Source: Ifrita kowaldi (lineage: Eukaryota; Chordata; Aves; Passeriformes; Cinclosomatidae). From it: a stretch of 64,000 nt of DNA. A program made the translations under genes and the position numbers. The first letter of the stretch is position 1, and every line of letters starts with the position of its first letter. The notes under the pieces are model-generated. The model made no database searches, was not told the origin of the DNA, and saw only the letters and a list, made by a program, of their open reading frames with translations. The stretch spans positions 98,423 to 162,422 of the forward strand of contig VZRS01007639.1 of NCBI GenBank assembly GCA_013398055.1, given 5' to 3'. Positions 27,601-42,600 of the stretch are shown one piece after another.

Positions 27601-30600
27601 TGAAGATGCTGATCTCTCTTAACTAGAAAGGGACACTAGACTTGGAGCATACACCAACTGCAGAAATGTTGGATTGCTTACTTTTGGTGAGATTAAGACC
27701 ATCTCTTAGGATTTACTGACTTCAACATTTAGTGTCAGGGGATAGCAATATTATTACTCTTTATGCATCACTCAAGAGGAACAGTTATGTGTTTAAAATC
27801 CATCTTCAAGAGGATACAAATACTTCAGTCCTTCATGTAGTCCCTTAACTTCACTACAGGTACTCTTCAGCTTCAAGTGAAGCACACGCTCAAGGGCCCC
27901 TGAGCTCACACCCTCACCTCTGGGCAGCTCCTGTGGGTTCAGTTGCACAGCCACACATCTTCCCAGTGCTACCATACCTAAGTTACAGCACTGGCTGCTA
28001 CAGGCCAAATACTGACTCTGACTGCTTGGAAAATACACCAGCACCTGACACAGGTGCTCATCCTCCTCAGACAAGATGAACTCTCCATCATGGAGCTCAA
28101 CTGGCTCTTCTGCAGAAGCACTGCTCCTCCCTCCACAGGGCCAGAGAGGGAAGTTTTGCTCCCACAGGACTTTAGTGTCTGCTTCCTAAAAATGCTGTAA
28201 TCTTTTTCACTTTTACAAATGTTATAACTCAGTAAAAACTATTTAAAGTAAGGATGAGAAGGGCAATTGGTCAAAGGACCACAGCATGCTTAATATTTTT
28301 TCTTCCTGAGTTCCCGTCCACATTTGAAGTAACTTTTGTTCCATTTGCAACCCACATGCTGACACAGCATCCCTCCCCTTTTCTGTTCCCAGATCCTTTT
28401 ATGAGTTTATTCAATAAAAAGACAGATACTCATCTCTTTTCAAGTACAAGAACATGTTTTTGAATAACTCAATATGCGATAGTGTAACAGTACGCCAAGA
28501 CAGCCCTTGTTTTAATCAGTCATATCAACTCTCAGAGCAGAGCTGCCATACACATCTTCTGCATTTACCTCACGGCTATGGAAATGTGTAGGGCTACATT
28601 CAGGCTTCCTGTTCTGCACGGAGGAAAAGGGGTGATCCTCAGGGACAAGGCTGCCTGACCCAGGTCCCTCTGAACCTCAGGAATCCATGTCCCAGGTCCA
28701 CCACACAGCCTCCCTCCTTGCAGCAACAGACCTTTTGGCGGGTGTCTTTTAGCACATACATGGCCTGACCCGCCCAGCTAGTGCTGGGACATAAACAAAC
28801 TGGCAAATTTTCCCAGCTGTGTCCCAGGAAGAGAGGAGGAAGAGGGAGAAGACAGGATAAGGAAACAGGAATGATAAGCCAGCCAGCAGACTGACAGGAA
28901 AGTGTGCAGAGGTGGACAGGAAGCGAATGCTGGGATTCAGGGGGAAAAGCTGCAATGACAGAACTAGCAGCTCTAAATGGTAGGGAAGGGAGGACCAAAG
29001 TCCTAGAGCAGGTAAGAGTAGTCCTGTGCAGTCCAGGGAAAATAAAGCAAACGAGGACTGGTTCAGGGGCTGGGAACAGAAACAGACATCAGGGTGGTTC
29101 ATGAGTGAGGGTGAAATGAAACTGAACTGTCCAGTGGGAGAAAAGACATGAGGTGATACATGCAACCATCTCCCACCTGCCATCGACACAGTGAACTCAC
29201 ACAAGAAGAAGCTCTTCCAAGCAAAGGGTTATGCATCTGTGAAACACTGGTAGCTCAGAGGGAAGGCAGGGCGCAAGGCAGTCTCGCTGGTAAGGGATGA
29301 GTTACACAAGGAGTAGGGGTTGGTTTGGTGCACGATCTCAAGAAACATGAACATCAGGTCTGCAAGAACGTAACACAGCAGTCAGGGAGGAAAATCACAT
29401 TCACTAACCTTCATATATGGTGATGATATGAGGGTGGCTGAGGGATGACATGATCTCAATCTCCCGTCTGATGTGAACCATATCTTGTTCATCCTTAATT
29501 TTGTCCTTACGAATGGATTTTATTGCAACCTATAAATTCAGGAAATTAAGCATTATTTTTGGAACTGAACAGATGCATCTAATCCACTAAGAAGAGTTCA
29601 AAAAACAAATACAGATGTTAGATGTTGGCAGAACGTGGAATGACCAAAACAAACCTTTAGAATACAAACCTCCATGCTCCAGCTCCCTCACTGTATAGCA
29701 ATAAAAACACTCTCATTACAGTAATGAGCGACATGAAGTTTTGGGCTCTTCAGGTCTTAGGACTTCACTGAGGGGGAACGCAGCATCTTTTGGGAAGTTC
29801 TCTGTGCCAGCCTAAGCACTCTCCTTATGCAAATGGCAAAACTCCCCAAGAGATTTTGATGGGAAGTACATTTGCTGAGACATGATTGTATCTGACAATT
29901 TCGAACAGAAACTTTGGAGATAATTTCTCTGAAAAAACTTTGAGACCTCTGACGGAACAGGGGCAGGGAATCCAGGGTGCTGATTACATATTGATATCCA
30001 CGTTAATACATAAAGGATCCCATTAACACAGGTTAGTCCATGCCTCTCTAAAGTAGGCAAACTGTTCAGGAGTTATGACTTATTCAAAAATCAGAAGAAA
30101 CAAATCTTTGAAATTCACATCTAAACTCGTCCTCGTATAAACCCAAGGCTTCAGGTCCTACATAACACTTATGCAATCACTGCAAAACCATATCCTTCCT
30201 GCATCCTTCCTCAATCAGCAAGCTTTTTTACAAGCATATCATGTAACTGGATGGCTTTCCAAAAGGCAGGGTGGGAACAGAGGAAGCGATAGCTGAACTT
30301 GCAATATAAATTCAAATTCTAACAGTCTTTTTGAGTGTGTGTATGTGTGTGTATGAAAAAAGGGCTTATCTCAACACCCCCATAAATAATCGTGGAGGTC
30401 ATCTCATGCCCTATGAGAAACGCAGAAGGCAACAATGCAGAGAAGCTGATGGGAGAGGGAAGGTGAGGGCATTGTGCATACTGAATGGCAGCATGGCCTT
30501 TATTATACTCAATATTTACCCTGCATTGTTTTTTTAAGCTAGAGTTCAGGGAATAAATTATCAGCTAGCTTAAAATCAACAATACGTCTTTGAAAAACTT

Positions 30601-33600
30601 CACTGACCTGCTGAGATGACCACCCTTTTATGGGTAAACCAAATTTGTGACATTCTTTGCAGCCAACTACTGTGGACTTCTGCTGGGAAAACCTTTGTCA
30701 ATCTATGATTTACATTATTTCCCCAGTTACTCTAGGAAAAAAAAATTCACTGCCTACTTCAGTAATTGCAAGTGGCATGACCAGTATTGTTTTCATTATA
30801 TGATGAAGCATTGAGGATATTGAAGAAAGAAGAGAAAAACTTACAATATTATAAAATTGAAATGTACATAAACAGGAGCCAGTTTAAAGGATCAGGTTTC
30901 CTACAAAGCCTTCAACTCTGAAAAGCAACATTGTTCAAAAAAGCATTAAGCACATGCCCCATACCCTTGAATTCCCAAAGATTGCTGCACGTGCTTAAAA
31001 TTAAGCTCTTGCTCAAGTGCTCCCCTACTTCGGGACAGCAGAACAAAAAGAAGTCAAGGGACAAAATGATTTGCATGTAAAAACCAAAACCATTCTTTTT
31101 TTCCTCTTGACCCAAGCATTTGGAATAGAGATTTTAAAAGTAACAACATAGCTACAGTCTTATCTACACGGCACATATTTCCAGAAAAGGTAATACAACA
31201 GATCTTAATTGAATGAGTGACCAAGATAGTCTCCAAGTAATTCTAGAGATGGAAAAGGCAACCAGCTCTAAAGATGACACTGGATTTTTCCCCTTCCCAC
31301 GTTTGCACTGGGACTGACTGCAAATGCAAATACACCCTGTATACAGAAGGATGTGGGTGGCTCTTGGAGCAGTACGTGCATTCCTGCAAGAAATAAATAT
31401 AGACATGGGTAAAAACACATTTTTTATTAAAAGACTGCCTTGTACTTGGCTCTGAGGAAGAATTTAAGAAGGGTTTCATTGTCAAATATACAACGGGGAG
31501 CAAATTCTTCCCCATTCACGACTGGTAAAGTAATAACGGCAGCCCAGAGGACATGCCAATCTCCTGCTAACTTGACTGTGTGCTTCACAAGACAGGACTT
31601 TTGCACATCTACCCATAACTACTGCAACTTGCCTCTGTGGAATAATTGTATATAAGAAATAATATTTTTAGATATAAAAATGCAAATGTGATTGAAAAGT
31701 GCTGTGGCACTTCATAAATATATGTTTGTATTAATATTCTAATGCAAACAGATGTGTTGCCTGGGCACATATTTTTTAACAGGACCAGAGAGTTTACGGT
31801 CTCACAGCCCATGCTGGAAAGTGGTTTAGGCACCTTAATTTATAAAGGCTATTCCTAAAAGTTTACCCAAATTTCAAAGATGGTACTTAAGCTCTCCTGA
31901 AAGCATCACTTCCCAGTTGCAGGGGTAGAATTCAAGAGCCCAGCCAAAGCACTTGGGATTTGGTCAGTGACATCCAGGCTGCCATGTCTCATCCCAATAT
32001 AAGGAAAGAATACACACTGAACACATCTCTTGGGTTTTAACATTCAAGACTCTCTTCCCTCACTCAGTTCCTTCAGATCACTGTGACCAGCACTTGGAAA
32101 CAAGGAAAGACAATTGGCAGGTGTGAAATATCTTTACTCCAGTGGTGTCAGTGGAGCCAGGGCAGCTCCCAGCACCCACCTGCCCACGGTCAGCCCATCC
32201 CCTGCAATCCTGACCAACAGGAAGAGCACTGTGCGGGAGGCAGTGCCCCAGGTACGTTACCAGTACAAGCACTCGTACGTAAGTGAGGTTTACTCGCATG
32301 CACTAACAAAGTAATATCAGTCTATTTGCACAGCACATAAGCTGTAGCCATTTATTAGTTAAACCTTGATAGGCAAGTAGTGAAAAAGCACCATTTATCT
32401 GCTTTCAGAAGAAGAGGAAATCGAAACAGAAAGCCGACATGACTCCTACAGGAAACAAGGACAATAGCATCTCAGAAATTGCTGCCTGCCTCTCCCTCCC
32501 AAACTGTGCAACACACCACAGAAGTGCCTTGTTCAACAAACCATCTGGTTACTAAAGGATGATTTCTGATACCTTTCCTCATGTTCAATTGCTGTTTTTC
32601 TACTCAAAAAGGGCCTCAGGAAAGTGAAAGGTTCAAAGGCATCTCAACAAACACTTTTCACCCCATGCCATCTGCCTGGTGGCCTGCACAACCCCCAAGT
32701 GGATAAGTTCCACATTTCAAAGGCTACCAGGATTGCACAGTCTTGCTCGTGACCTGGTCCGAAAGGCCAAACAGTGAGTGATCAGTGTCAGCAGATTGTC
32801 ACAGTCAGAGGTGGCATCCCAAAGCAGGATTAGTGGAGCAGGACAGCATTAGTTCCAGCTCTTCCCTTCTAAGAAAAGGATTTCTGCCAGTCAAGTGTCT
32901 TTTACCTGCACCAGTCTGCTCAGACCATGTCAGCAAGAATACTTGGGCTCAAGTGTACAGATGTGAAAAAACCAACACAAACAAGAAAGCAGCCCAGTTG
33001 GGTTTTATTCAGTATTTCATGGAAACATTACAAATCACAATTGCATTCTAGGTATTTATTACATGTTTCATTGTTTTCATATCTCTGAGCAAAATAAGAC
33101 CCCTAGCTGTATGTTATGGTATCGGACTATAAAACAAGCCTCTCTTCCAGGTATTCTAAAATATCAGTAATGTAACTTCTTTCATGAAATGTATTTCTTT
33201 CAGAAATATATTCCAGAAAATACATTTTCAAAGTGCGCTTATGCTTTTAACACCAGACAGAGCTGGCTCAATTTTTCTAAACCCCACTTACTGCTGCATG
33301 ATGAAGCTGAATAACTTCAGCATAATAGGAAATAATGTCAATTGAGAAATACCCAAGAAAGAATTTGTTTGTTCATTCTTAAGGTCCTTTTCTTTCTTGC
33401 TTTCTCTGAAAGCAGTGGCTTCACTGTGTGCAACATCAAAATTTATTAAGGGTCACAGCCTATGAATCAAGAGTACAAAAAAAGCAACATGCTTTTTTAC
33501 ATCAGCTACATTAACTACTTCAAATATTCCAGCTCAATATCTGCAGAGAAAGTGTTGTTAGTCCCTTTGGTACTCTCAAAACACTGTACTTATACCGCTA

Positions 33601-36600
33601 CCACGCTTTCTCAATATATTTTACTGGGTTTAAGACTTAGATAATTTAATTATAGTATTTTTAGTAACATTACTAGTGGAGGAATTTGTATTTTTCCTAG
33701 CTTCTTGTCTTAATGAGAATTTCAGATAACTCCAAGACCTTGCACTCAAAGAGAGTAACATATCAGATTCCTAATAATGAAATCTAAAGCCTCTCACCCC
33801 AACAAAACAGGTTCAAGTTCACCCAAAGCCCCTATAGACACAGTATCCAATCTGGCAAAACACTTTAGCACATGCCTAACTTCACACATGTGAGCAGGCC
33901 ATTGACTTTTGTGGGACAGCTCACACATGCAAAGTTAAATACATGCATAAGCACCAAGGTCACAGCTCCAAACCAGGCCATGTGATGTTTCCCTCCGGGG
34001 ATCATTACTGGCTGTGTGCACCACAACCATCCCCAGTATCTTCTGCAGCTCTGATGGCTGCATGGTCCCACACGTGGGGTCAGAGGGGGAGAAAGACCAT
34101 CAGATATGGGATGAAACCACCTCCACCTGGACCGCCAGTTCTGGTACCAGTTTCTGCTCAGAAGCAGGTAAAGAGAATACCCTCTCCAAAGTCTATGGCA
34201 CAGGGGAGAGAAAGCAGGGGTTGTGAGCCTCTAATATTGCAAGGCACTTCCAAACTGCTCTGCACAAGCACAGCCCCAGCTTCTTTGCTGCTCTGCCTTC
34301 CAGAAGCAGATAGGAAAGAGGGAGCAGAGCTTTTGGCTTCCCATCCCTCCGTGAGTCAGCTTGCAGAGTGTGCTGGGCAGGAAGCGTAGAGAAATAAATT
34401 GCTTTCTTCAAGGCTGCAATAAATTACTGGTTTCCATTTGCTGGAAAGAGGATTTATACTCACTCTCTGAACTGGTGTAGGGAGATTATAAAGTATTTTC
34501 CAACACACTTCATGCTTCTTTGCTTTTGTTTCATACAAATAACTGGAATTGAACTATAAATACTTCAAAAGTACGACGGTTGCAAAGGTTTCTGTACATT
34601 CAGTCCTATCTGTGAGAGAATGTCTTTCTTCCTTTTCAAGCTTCTTGGCTGCTTAGCAGAGTAAAACGGGTGGAATTTATTTTTACAGAGCCTAATCAAG
34701 ACCACTGCGTGCAGAAAAGCATCTCCAAGTCTAAACATCTTGCAAAGGGCATGGCAGGCAGTAGGTGCCTCTTTCCATATCAAATCTCCATTTCTGCTGA
34801 GTCACTGCTGGCATCATCATTTATGGCATAAGCAAAAAAAAGCTGTATTTTCATCAAAGGGAAAATCTGTTTCACTTCATTTCAGGAAGTTGGTTCATGT
34901 GTTTGTTTTAATCGAATGAACCTAAGTTTGCCTCATTTCCAGCTGAGTTGTGTGAATATAAACAAAGGTAGAACTAGCCACAGTGCAGAGTCACAGATTT
35001 TTAAGTCGGTGAGTGCTGCAGCTGAGCCTGACTACTTAAATGCCACAAACCACTGACCCTTCTCCAGCAACTTCTGCATGCAGTACATTCAGACCCATTG
35101 AAAACAATCTTCCGCTCTCTATTATCTTCCAAGGCTATTTTTAGGACCATAGTGAGATATGAACTGCTTTTTTCCACCAAGGGAGGCTGTGACTTTTAAG
35201 CTGGTTCCAGCACTTGTACATACCATCCATGCTCGAACAAATTCCAATGGGCTCTTGCAATACTATTGTGGAGAGTCAAAAAACCAGCATCAGGACAGAG
35301 AGTGAAGTTCCCTGAGAAAGGGAAACCAGCTTGTTGCCACTGAGCAATATGTCAGAAAAGAAGCTTAAAGAAAATTATTAATTTTTTTTTTTGAGTGAAG
35401 AGGGAGGGGAAGGTTAAATACACATAAACCTCTCCTTTCTGAAAGCAGTGAACAGAATTCATCCCCACCCAGCAATGGGAAGTGGGTGAGCCCAGCCGGT
35501 TTCACAGCTCTGCTTCCCTTCTTTGAGACTCGAAGGTGGGAAGTGCAATGTGCCAAGTGCCAATGGGGTGTGGAGGTAAAGAATAGGTTGATCAACCAGG
35601 GGAGGAAGAGAAAGGGAAAGCAGAGGATGTTTGGGGGTGGGGAGAGAAAAGGTACATTGTTCTTTCTCCAGCTCCACAGAGCCAAGCAAGAAAGAATAAA
35701 GTCTGGCACCATATAATGTTTTTTCCAGGGGAGTGTCTGCCTATGGCTCTTGGCCCAGACATCACCAACCTAAGAGGAAAAGAAACAAAGCTATGAAATT
35801 GTGTGGTCCCTGAGGTGGCTGCAATCAAATGATAAGGAGGGAGATGCTGATAATGCAGTTGCATTGAAATGGCACTTCCAGAAGTTGCACAAAGGAGAAA
35901 AAGGAAAGGCAGGGGATGGGCTGAATAACTGTCTATCTGGCCTCTGGACCTTCCAGGTGGGAAGAAGGAGCCATGGACAGATATTCCTACAGGGAAGTAA
36001 AGCATCCAAAGGATTCTGCAAGAGTGTTCTCATGAGAACTTCTTTTTGTAAGCTGCCTCCCACATGATTATATCTTTGCTGTGTCCATTTGCTGAAAAAA
36101 GCTACCTTGAGACCCCAACCCTGGGCCAGATGCAGTACTAAAGAGCATCATGCAGGACGTGTAATTCTAAGAACAAGCTTCTGCCCGGTCACAGAAAACA
36201 TTTCAAGCAGTCACTGAAAAGTTGGACAAAAGGCCACTGTGAGTGTAAGCAAAATTAGTGCCTGGTGTCGTGCAATCTGCTAACACATCTCTGAGAGCTC
36301 TCTCTTTTAGGGAAAGAGTAAGGTTGACACAATGCCATTGTTTCGGAGATTGTTAGTTTTCACATCCTAAAAGCCAGATCATCTCCATGGTGATACTGCT
36401 TGGGAGACAAGCATTCAACAAAATCCTTATTAATTATTTATCAGGAGCCCAACTCTATTGTTTGATATGTTGGCAAACTATGCAGTAATCCGGGGAGTTG
36501 CTCAAACCAGTAACCGGTGCCATCTGCACCCAAGTGAGCCTTCGCTGATTTAAATCTCAGCTTCTGCTCATTACTTTGTTCCATCACATGTTTGTTCATG

Positions 36601-39600
36601 TCATGGATGTTACCAAGGACAAAACACTGTTATTGTTGTTGCAAAGCCAGCAGCTGCACACATAAAGGGCAAGGATGCACGTGCCTTGATGCACCTCTCA
36701 GGTTCATGTGCTTGTATGAGGTAAAGCTATTTTTTACAGCTGCCTCACTCCACATGGTAACAGCATATAGCAAACATCTGCATCTCCCTGTTTCATTCCC
36801 CTCTTCGCAATGTACCAGACAGATTATATTTATAAAAACCAAAGCTGATGTCACTACTTGTAGAGAAACTCACTCTTGGTGCCAAGGCACTAGAAGTCCC
36901 AAGTTGGTGTGATAAATGTTAAATCAAAATTCTGTATGCATAAGCTGAGGCACAATGTGCCACTGTCTCTGGGAGAATGAAGGTACGATTACCTCAGGTT
37001 TAATTTTCCTTTTCTGGTTCTGCTGGACATAGCTGCTGCTATCATATCATAAATGATGATTCACCAAGTGGAGAAGAAGAATTAACTATTCACGAACACT
37101 CAGTAAGGGGATTATATATCCTCTCTAGTTCCCCTTTATTCACAGAGAAAGATGTCTGTGGAATAAAGTTTTAATGAGCAGTAGAAGCTACCAGATGAAC
37201 ACATTTATACTGTACACATATAAAGTAGGTGCCAGGAGGAACGTACAACACCCTTCCTCCACTTCTTTCCTCACCTCCGCAGACGGTGTTTGTTATCAGG
37301 ATTTGTGAGCACATTTCCTGAGTAACTACTGCCTCACTGGGAAACTTGCATCCCTTCATTGTCTGGTACCTGCTACCCTCATCTATGTATAAAAAGCCTG
37401 GCATATTTACATCATGCATTCTCTGACAAATTTCCCTGGCAGACCTTTCTTCATTCAATGCTGAGAATCTTTGCCTCAAGCCATGTATGTCAAAAATATA
37501 GTAGAAAACTTCTCCCTTCCCGAAAGTTTTTTACACCACATTCCTGAAGTCCCGAGTTACAGCACTGTTCAGTTCTAGAAGAAATATCCTACAAATAACC
37601 ACTATCCCTAGCAATAACGATGTGTTTCCCATAGTGCTGCCTCAAGTTGCCCCTTCTCACCCCTCCTCACTGTCCCGATAGCATGGTACCACAAATCTGC
37701 ATGCACTTCAATCCTCCCTGATCCAGAGTAAATCAAATTTGCTGTGGTAGGAGCAGAGGTTGCAGAGGATTTGTTGAAAAGCAGAGATCTGACATAACCA
37801 GGTTATTAAAGATGTTTGCAGCTGTGGCCTGTCAGGATAGAAGCCCAAGGCTAGTCTGGCATCCTGGAAGAGTCCCTATCATGTGCAGACTTCACCCTCC
37901 CAGAGAAAAGAGTTCTGCTTACATTTTTTCTAATACACTCTAAATCTAACTCCATATCCTCCATATCATGCACAGATCAATGGAAGACTATCTGCTTTCC
38001 AATGTCTAATAACTCACAAATATCCCATCCAACTCCCTTCAAACTTTCAAGAAAAGTTCATGCTTTGGCACATAAGAAATTGTATCTGGAAAGAAACTGG
38101 GGTAGGGGATTTCCCCAAGGCAATGGATGTTCATAACTGTAATTAAAAAGAAAAAAATGCTTTACAGCCTCAACCATGGATCATTCTCCTTAATAGATGT
38201 TAACCAGCACTGAACGCCACATTCACTGAAAAGATGAAAACTGCATTTACAGTTAACTTCTAGTGAAGTTGCCAAGCAGATGTTTATTTTTGGCTTCCAC
38301 ATTTACTAAAGCCAAATGCTACACTGAGTTGGGATTTCACAAAGTCTAATTGCTTTTCTTCCAGGTTACAATTTTGTTGGAACCAAAAAGGGAAAAAAAG
38401 GAGGGGGAAAAAAAAAGCAGGAAAAAAAAAAGCTGACTTCACTTTAAAGTAGGAAAAAAACTGGTAGCATCCGTTTCTATCATGTCTGTTTATATCATAG
38501 TTTAAATGAGGTTAGAATTGTGCAATCATTATTGATCAACTTCCAAACACAGCATAGCTCCATCCAGTACATGTGCAAAAGAGGAAAAGTCACTGAAAGC
38601 GAATCCTGTGTCAGTCAGTCATTTAATTTCTGCAAGTCTGTGTGCAGACTGTTTAGCACTAATTAAATTACTTGCAAGTCAAGATAAAGAGGAGTGAAAG
38701 AATTCACAAGCCCCAAGTTTACTGTTCTCAATGTTACATGGGTATTACAGATCCACTCTCCAAAAACTGGAAGATAGATTTCACAGTAATTTTGAGGCTT
38801 GATCTCACAGCTACCACAGCTGCTGATGTAATGCAAAATGCTAACCTGAGGCAGCAGAGAGGGACTTTAATTCAATGTTGTTTTTTCATTGTGAATAAGC
38901 AGTGAACCACACTGAAGTAATCCTCCAAAGTAGGAGTGCACACTGTTCAAGGCATCAATTTGGGGATGAAACACAAAACCAAGATCTTGGCTATGTCGTT
39001 ATAAAAAGCCCTTTATGACTTTCTCAAGACAGGTATAAAGACCTGGTGCCTGGATCTAGTTCCAGCCTGAAAATTACACAGTCTCCTGTAATTCCTCCAA
39101 TAATTTAAATTGGAAATGGGGTTATTCACACCCTCTAAGCAACTGCTGCAAACTGTTACAACGTGCTGCTAGATAATGGTAACCTCAGCAGTTACCAGAG
39201 TCTCTAAAGTGATTTTACAGGTTTAGGCGAAAGGTACTATATCAGTGCAAGGCTGTAATTCACATTAAACAAGGAAGAGGGTTAGACACTGTTTGAACTC
39301 TTAGAACCAGTTTTTTCCCAAGAAGCCACCTCACAGCACATTTTCATTCATTGGTATGTTCTGCCTGAGAAAGTTGTGGATAAATAAATGTAACTCGGCT
39401 TATTCTCTCTTTTTCACTGAAGCTTCTGTGAGTTCAGAGAAACCTCAGAACCACTGAGAGCTTTGCACATCTTTACAATGCCTCTTCCACCACAAATGTG
39501 AAGTCAGCTGGTATTGTGTGGATCTTTTGATTTTGCTCTCTGGTTCTGCAGTCCTTCAGAGAAAAAAAGTGCTATTTCACCATGAGAATTACAATAGCAC

Positions 39601-42600
39601 AAGGAAAACTTGGGAAGAGTCTTTTTTAAAAGAAATGTCTGTACTTTCATGCGCCACAATGCTCATTAAAACCCAACACCATACTGTTCGACCCCCTCAA
39701 ATTCCTAATTAACAGAATGGAATTTTGAAGTGTGGAGAGATTTTTAAAGCTGAATTTACAGACTTTAGTTTTTTGGATTAACATGGATGAGCAAGGATTC
39801 ATTGTGCAAAGATGGTGGGCCACATGAATTATATGAAGGTGCACAGATGTGTTTAAACAGCACAGATGGAAGGGTTAATGATGCAGAACTATCAGAAGCA
39901 CCTGTATCTGGTATACTTTTCCAAAATGATCTAAGGTGGATCAAAATATAAACACCACGTCCTGGTGGGAATCTAGCAAACCATTAACCCACATCCTATC
40001 TGGAAAAATACTCTTGGAAAACAAAAAGATTAGCAATCATGTATCACAGCCTCACCCAGATTATTTTGCTTCAGGGCTTACAGATTGCTTTGCAATATTA
40101 AATTTGTTTTTGTTAACACACTGCTTCAGTATTACATTGTTCTACCTGGACATTACCTATTTAATGGTCCCTTCCCAGAATTTATTTATTCCCATACAAT
40201 TTATGATGGAGTGTGGTGGAATTACTACAGCAGGAGGAAAGGAGTTTGCTAAGATTTCTTCCCCATCCGTCTCTGATTTCTGAGAAATATTTATATCCCT
40301 GAAGGTAGAGGAACCTCCTGTTGTTCCCTTCTATTTATTGAAAGTAAATTACCAGGGCCACCCTAATGGCTCAGTGGAGAGAGTAACACAGGAACAGGAA
40401 CACTCTCACTCCCTGCAGCCAGTTGGGCTTGGAATGGATGTGAGAGGGTGAGGAATGAATTACGCTTTCCTACAATTAAGTGGCTGGCGATCCAGCAATT
40501 CTGCAGCCTTCAATGCATAATTTCAGCTTCCCCTGCTAGAAGAGGAGTTCACAACTGCAGGCAGTTGTTCGGAGTAGTTAGGAGGAGACTTAACTTTGGA
40601 AGGGAGAAAGCACAAAGCAATTATTTTTCAGGATGGAAAGCTTTTGCCTAAGAACTCCCCCAGACCCTGCGAGCTCCAGGACTGTTGCCCCCTTCTTCAA
40701 CACACACCAACACCTTTTTTGGCACATGTTTTGGCTGGAGTCAGTTGAACAAGCGAGAGTTAGAACTCATGTTTCTGGGATCCCCTTGCCAGAAGCTAAG
40801 CTGTTAGGTAGTGTAACAACAGCAGCCCAGGCTTCCCACTTCACCCTGCCAATGACCTTCGCACAGACTTGGACATACCCCCTTCCTCAGAGTGAGGAGC
40901 AATTCCCTCTTACACTGCTCAGTCCAGAAACTCATCTCAGCAAATGCCACAAATCATGTCAGACCGAGCAGGACTATTAAAGCAGTGCTGCATAATGTGC
41001 ATTGCGGTCCACAAGGGACCGGACCAAGAGACTGCCTAACCCACTTTGTTTAACTTTTTAGTTAAACAATCCTGAAAGGGGAAGCTGCATTGCTACTCTG
41101 GAAATTACAACTTTAATCTTATTTGAACCACGCATTCCTCAGTTAAACTGCAGAAATAATTTAAGAACCAACTCCCAAATAAGACATTTTTCTACATTTC
41201 CTACATTTCCTGGAAATATATTATTTCCAATGCTGTGAAGTAAAAGTAGACATTAATTTACCCAGGTTAAAGTTCTTCCAGTAGCCCCAATAAACTCATG
41301 TCAGGCTAATTACATGCATTGCACCAGTTTTGCATTTTCACATTGCTCAAAGCAACACCACACAACACCAGTGGAACATTGATCATTTCCAACTCAACCC
41401 CACAAACCATTCATGCATATTGCATTCATCGCTCACTCGCACTGCGTTGCCCATGGCAGAAATCCATAGCGCTTCCCTGAAAACAGAGCAAGCTTCATTT
41501 CCCTTCCTCGGGCATGCTTTAATACAACTCTCAGGTGCCAGCTTTTACTGGGTTATTTAAACAGCGTTTAGAGTTTTGCTGGGCAGATAAGAAGAATAAC
41601 TTGGGTGTGCAGTAAAACAAAGATATAGCTGCTTGTGCCAAACATTCAGTTTATGGCAATACTTCATAGGAATTATTCCCCATAACAACTGAACTGTCAT
41701 ATCCTACAACTACATCCCAGGCAACCTCCCAGCTGAACTCACTACGGCTGCTGTCTGATGTGCTCTACATACAAACACCCAGAACTAACCAGATGTTCTC
41801 TATGTAAAACATTTGGTTTGAAACACGCAGCGCTTCTTTCCAAAAATCCATTACATTTGTTTAATGGACTCGCACAGTTCAACTAAAATATCCTGGAGCA
41901 GACATTTGACTGCAACTCTACTCTACAAGCTCCATTTGCAAAAAGAAAAAAAAAAAAGGAAAGAAAAAGCAAATGAGAATGCTTTACATGATTTATGCTG
42001 TCTTTATGATCAACCAGTTCATAAAATACAAGCTCTGCTCTACAGACAATAACACAAATCGCTTTCAAGTGTATTGTTTAGTCCTTGCCTGTGTTAAACA
42101 AATATTTCAATGGAAACAAAGGACCAAACTCTACTCTTCAGCTTACAAGTGTTAATGCAACTGAGAGCAGCATTTTACCCACGTACGTAACAGGGGATGC
42201 AATTTTTTTGTTTTATGCTCAGAGTGAGTGAGTAATGACATCCAATAATGATAACCAGTTACATTCACGGTTGCAGAGTTTTCCTTTCATCCAAGAAAGG
42301 CTTGAAGGAGGTTGAAGTACAGCATGAAATCCTTCTCCCTGATGAATTCCTTGTCAGCAATGCATAACCCACAATGAGGCCTATCACAGGTTCCCTTAGA
42401 CCACGTTTACATAATAAAATGCCAGACAGAATGGGAGAATACTTTGTTTTACTGAAACAGAGAGCCTGGTAGAAAATTCTCGAACTGTACACAGAAAAAA
42501 ACCCTGTAATTGAAAAGGATGGCTAGTCTCTGGCCTGGATACAAATGCACTGCACAGTCCAGGTAAAGGCCCTCATTCCTCCCAGGTTGTGCTGACACAA

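Larger units (their letters stand above)
19206..29408 (-). other. NUAK1: NUAK1 intron 2
   Basis: A 10,203-bp phase-1 intron with donor GTTAGT at 29408 and acceptor GTGCAG ending at 19206. The stretch from about 23480 to 25610 lacks open frames of 60 codons and includes an AT-rich, motif-dense block (24560-25300), flanked at 24071-24190 by a G/C inverted repeat and a GC-box plus CCAAT pair. No nested gene is recognised; other open frames are short and without family signature. Confidence 0.82.

Noticed and set aside
40355..40440. TGGCTCAGTGG word resembling a tRNA A box, possibly a tRNA gene or tRNA-derived SINE
   Set aside because: No B box (GGTTCGA-type) follows at a suitable distance and no cloverleaf arms pair, so this is a chance match.
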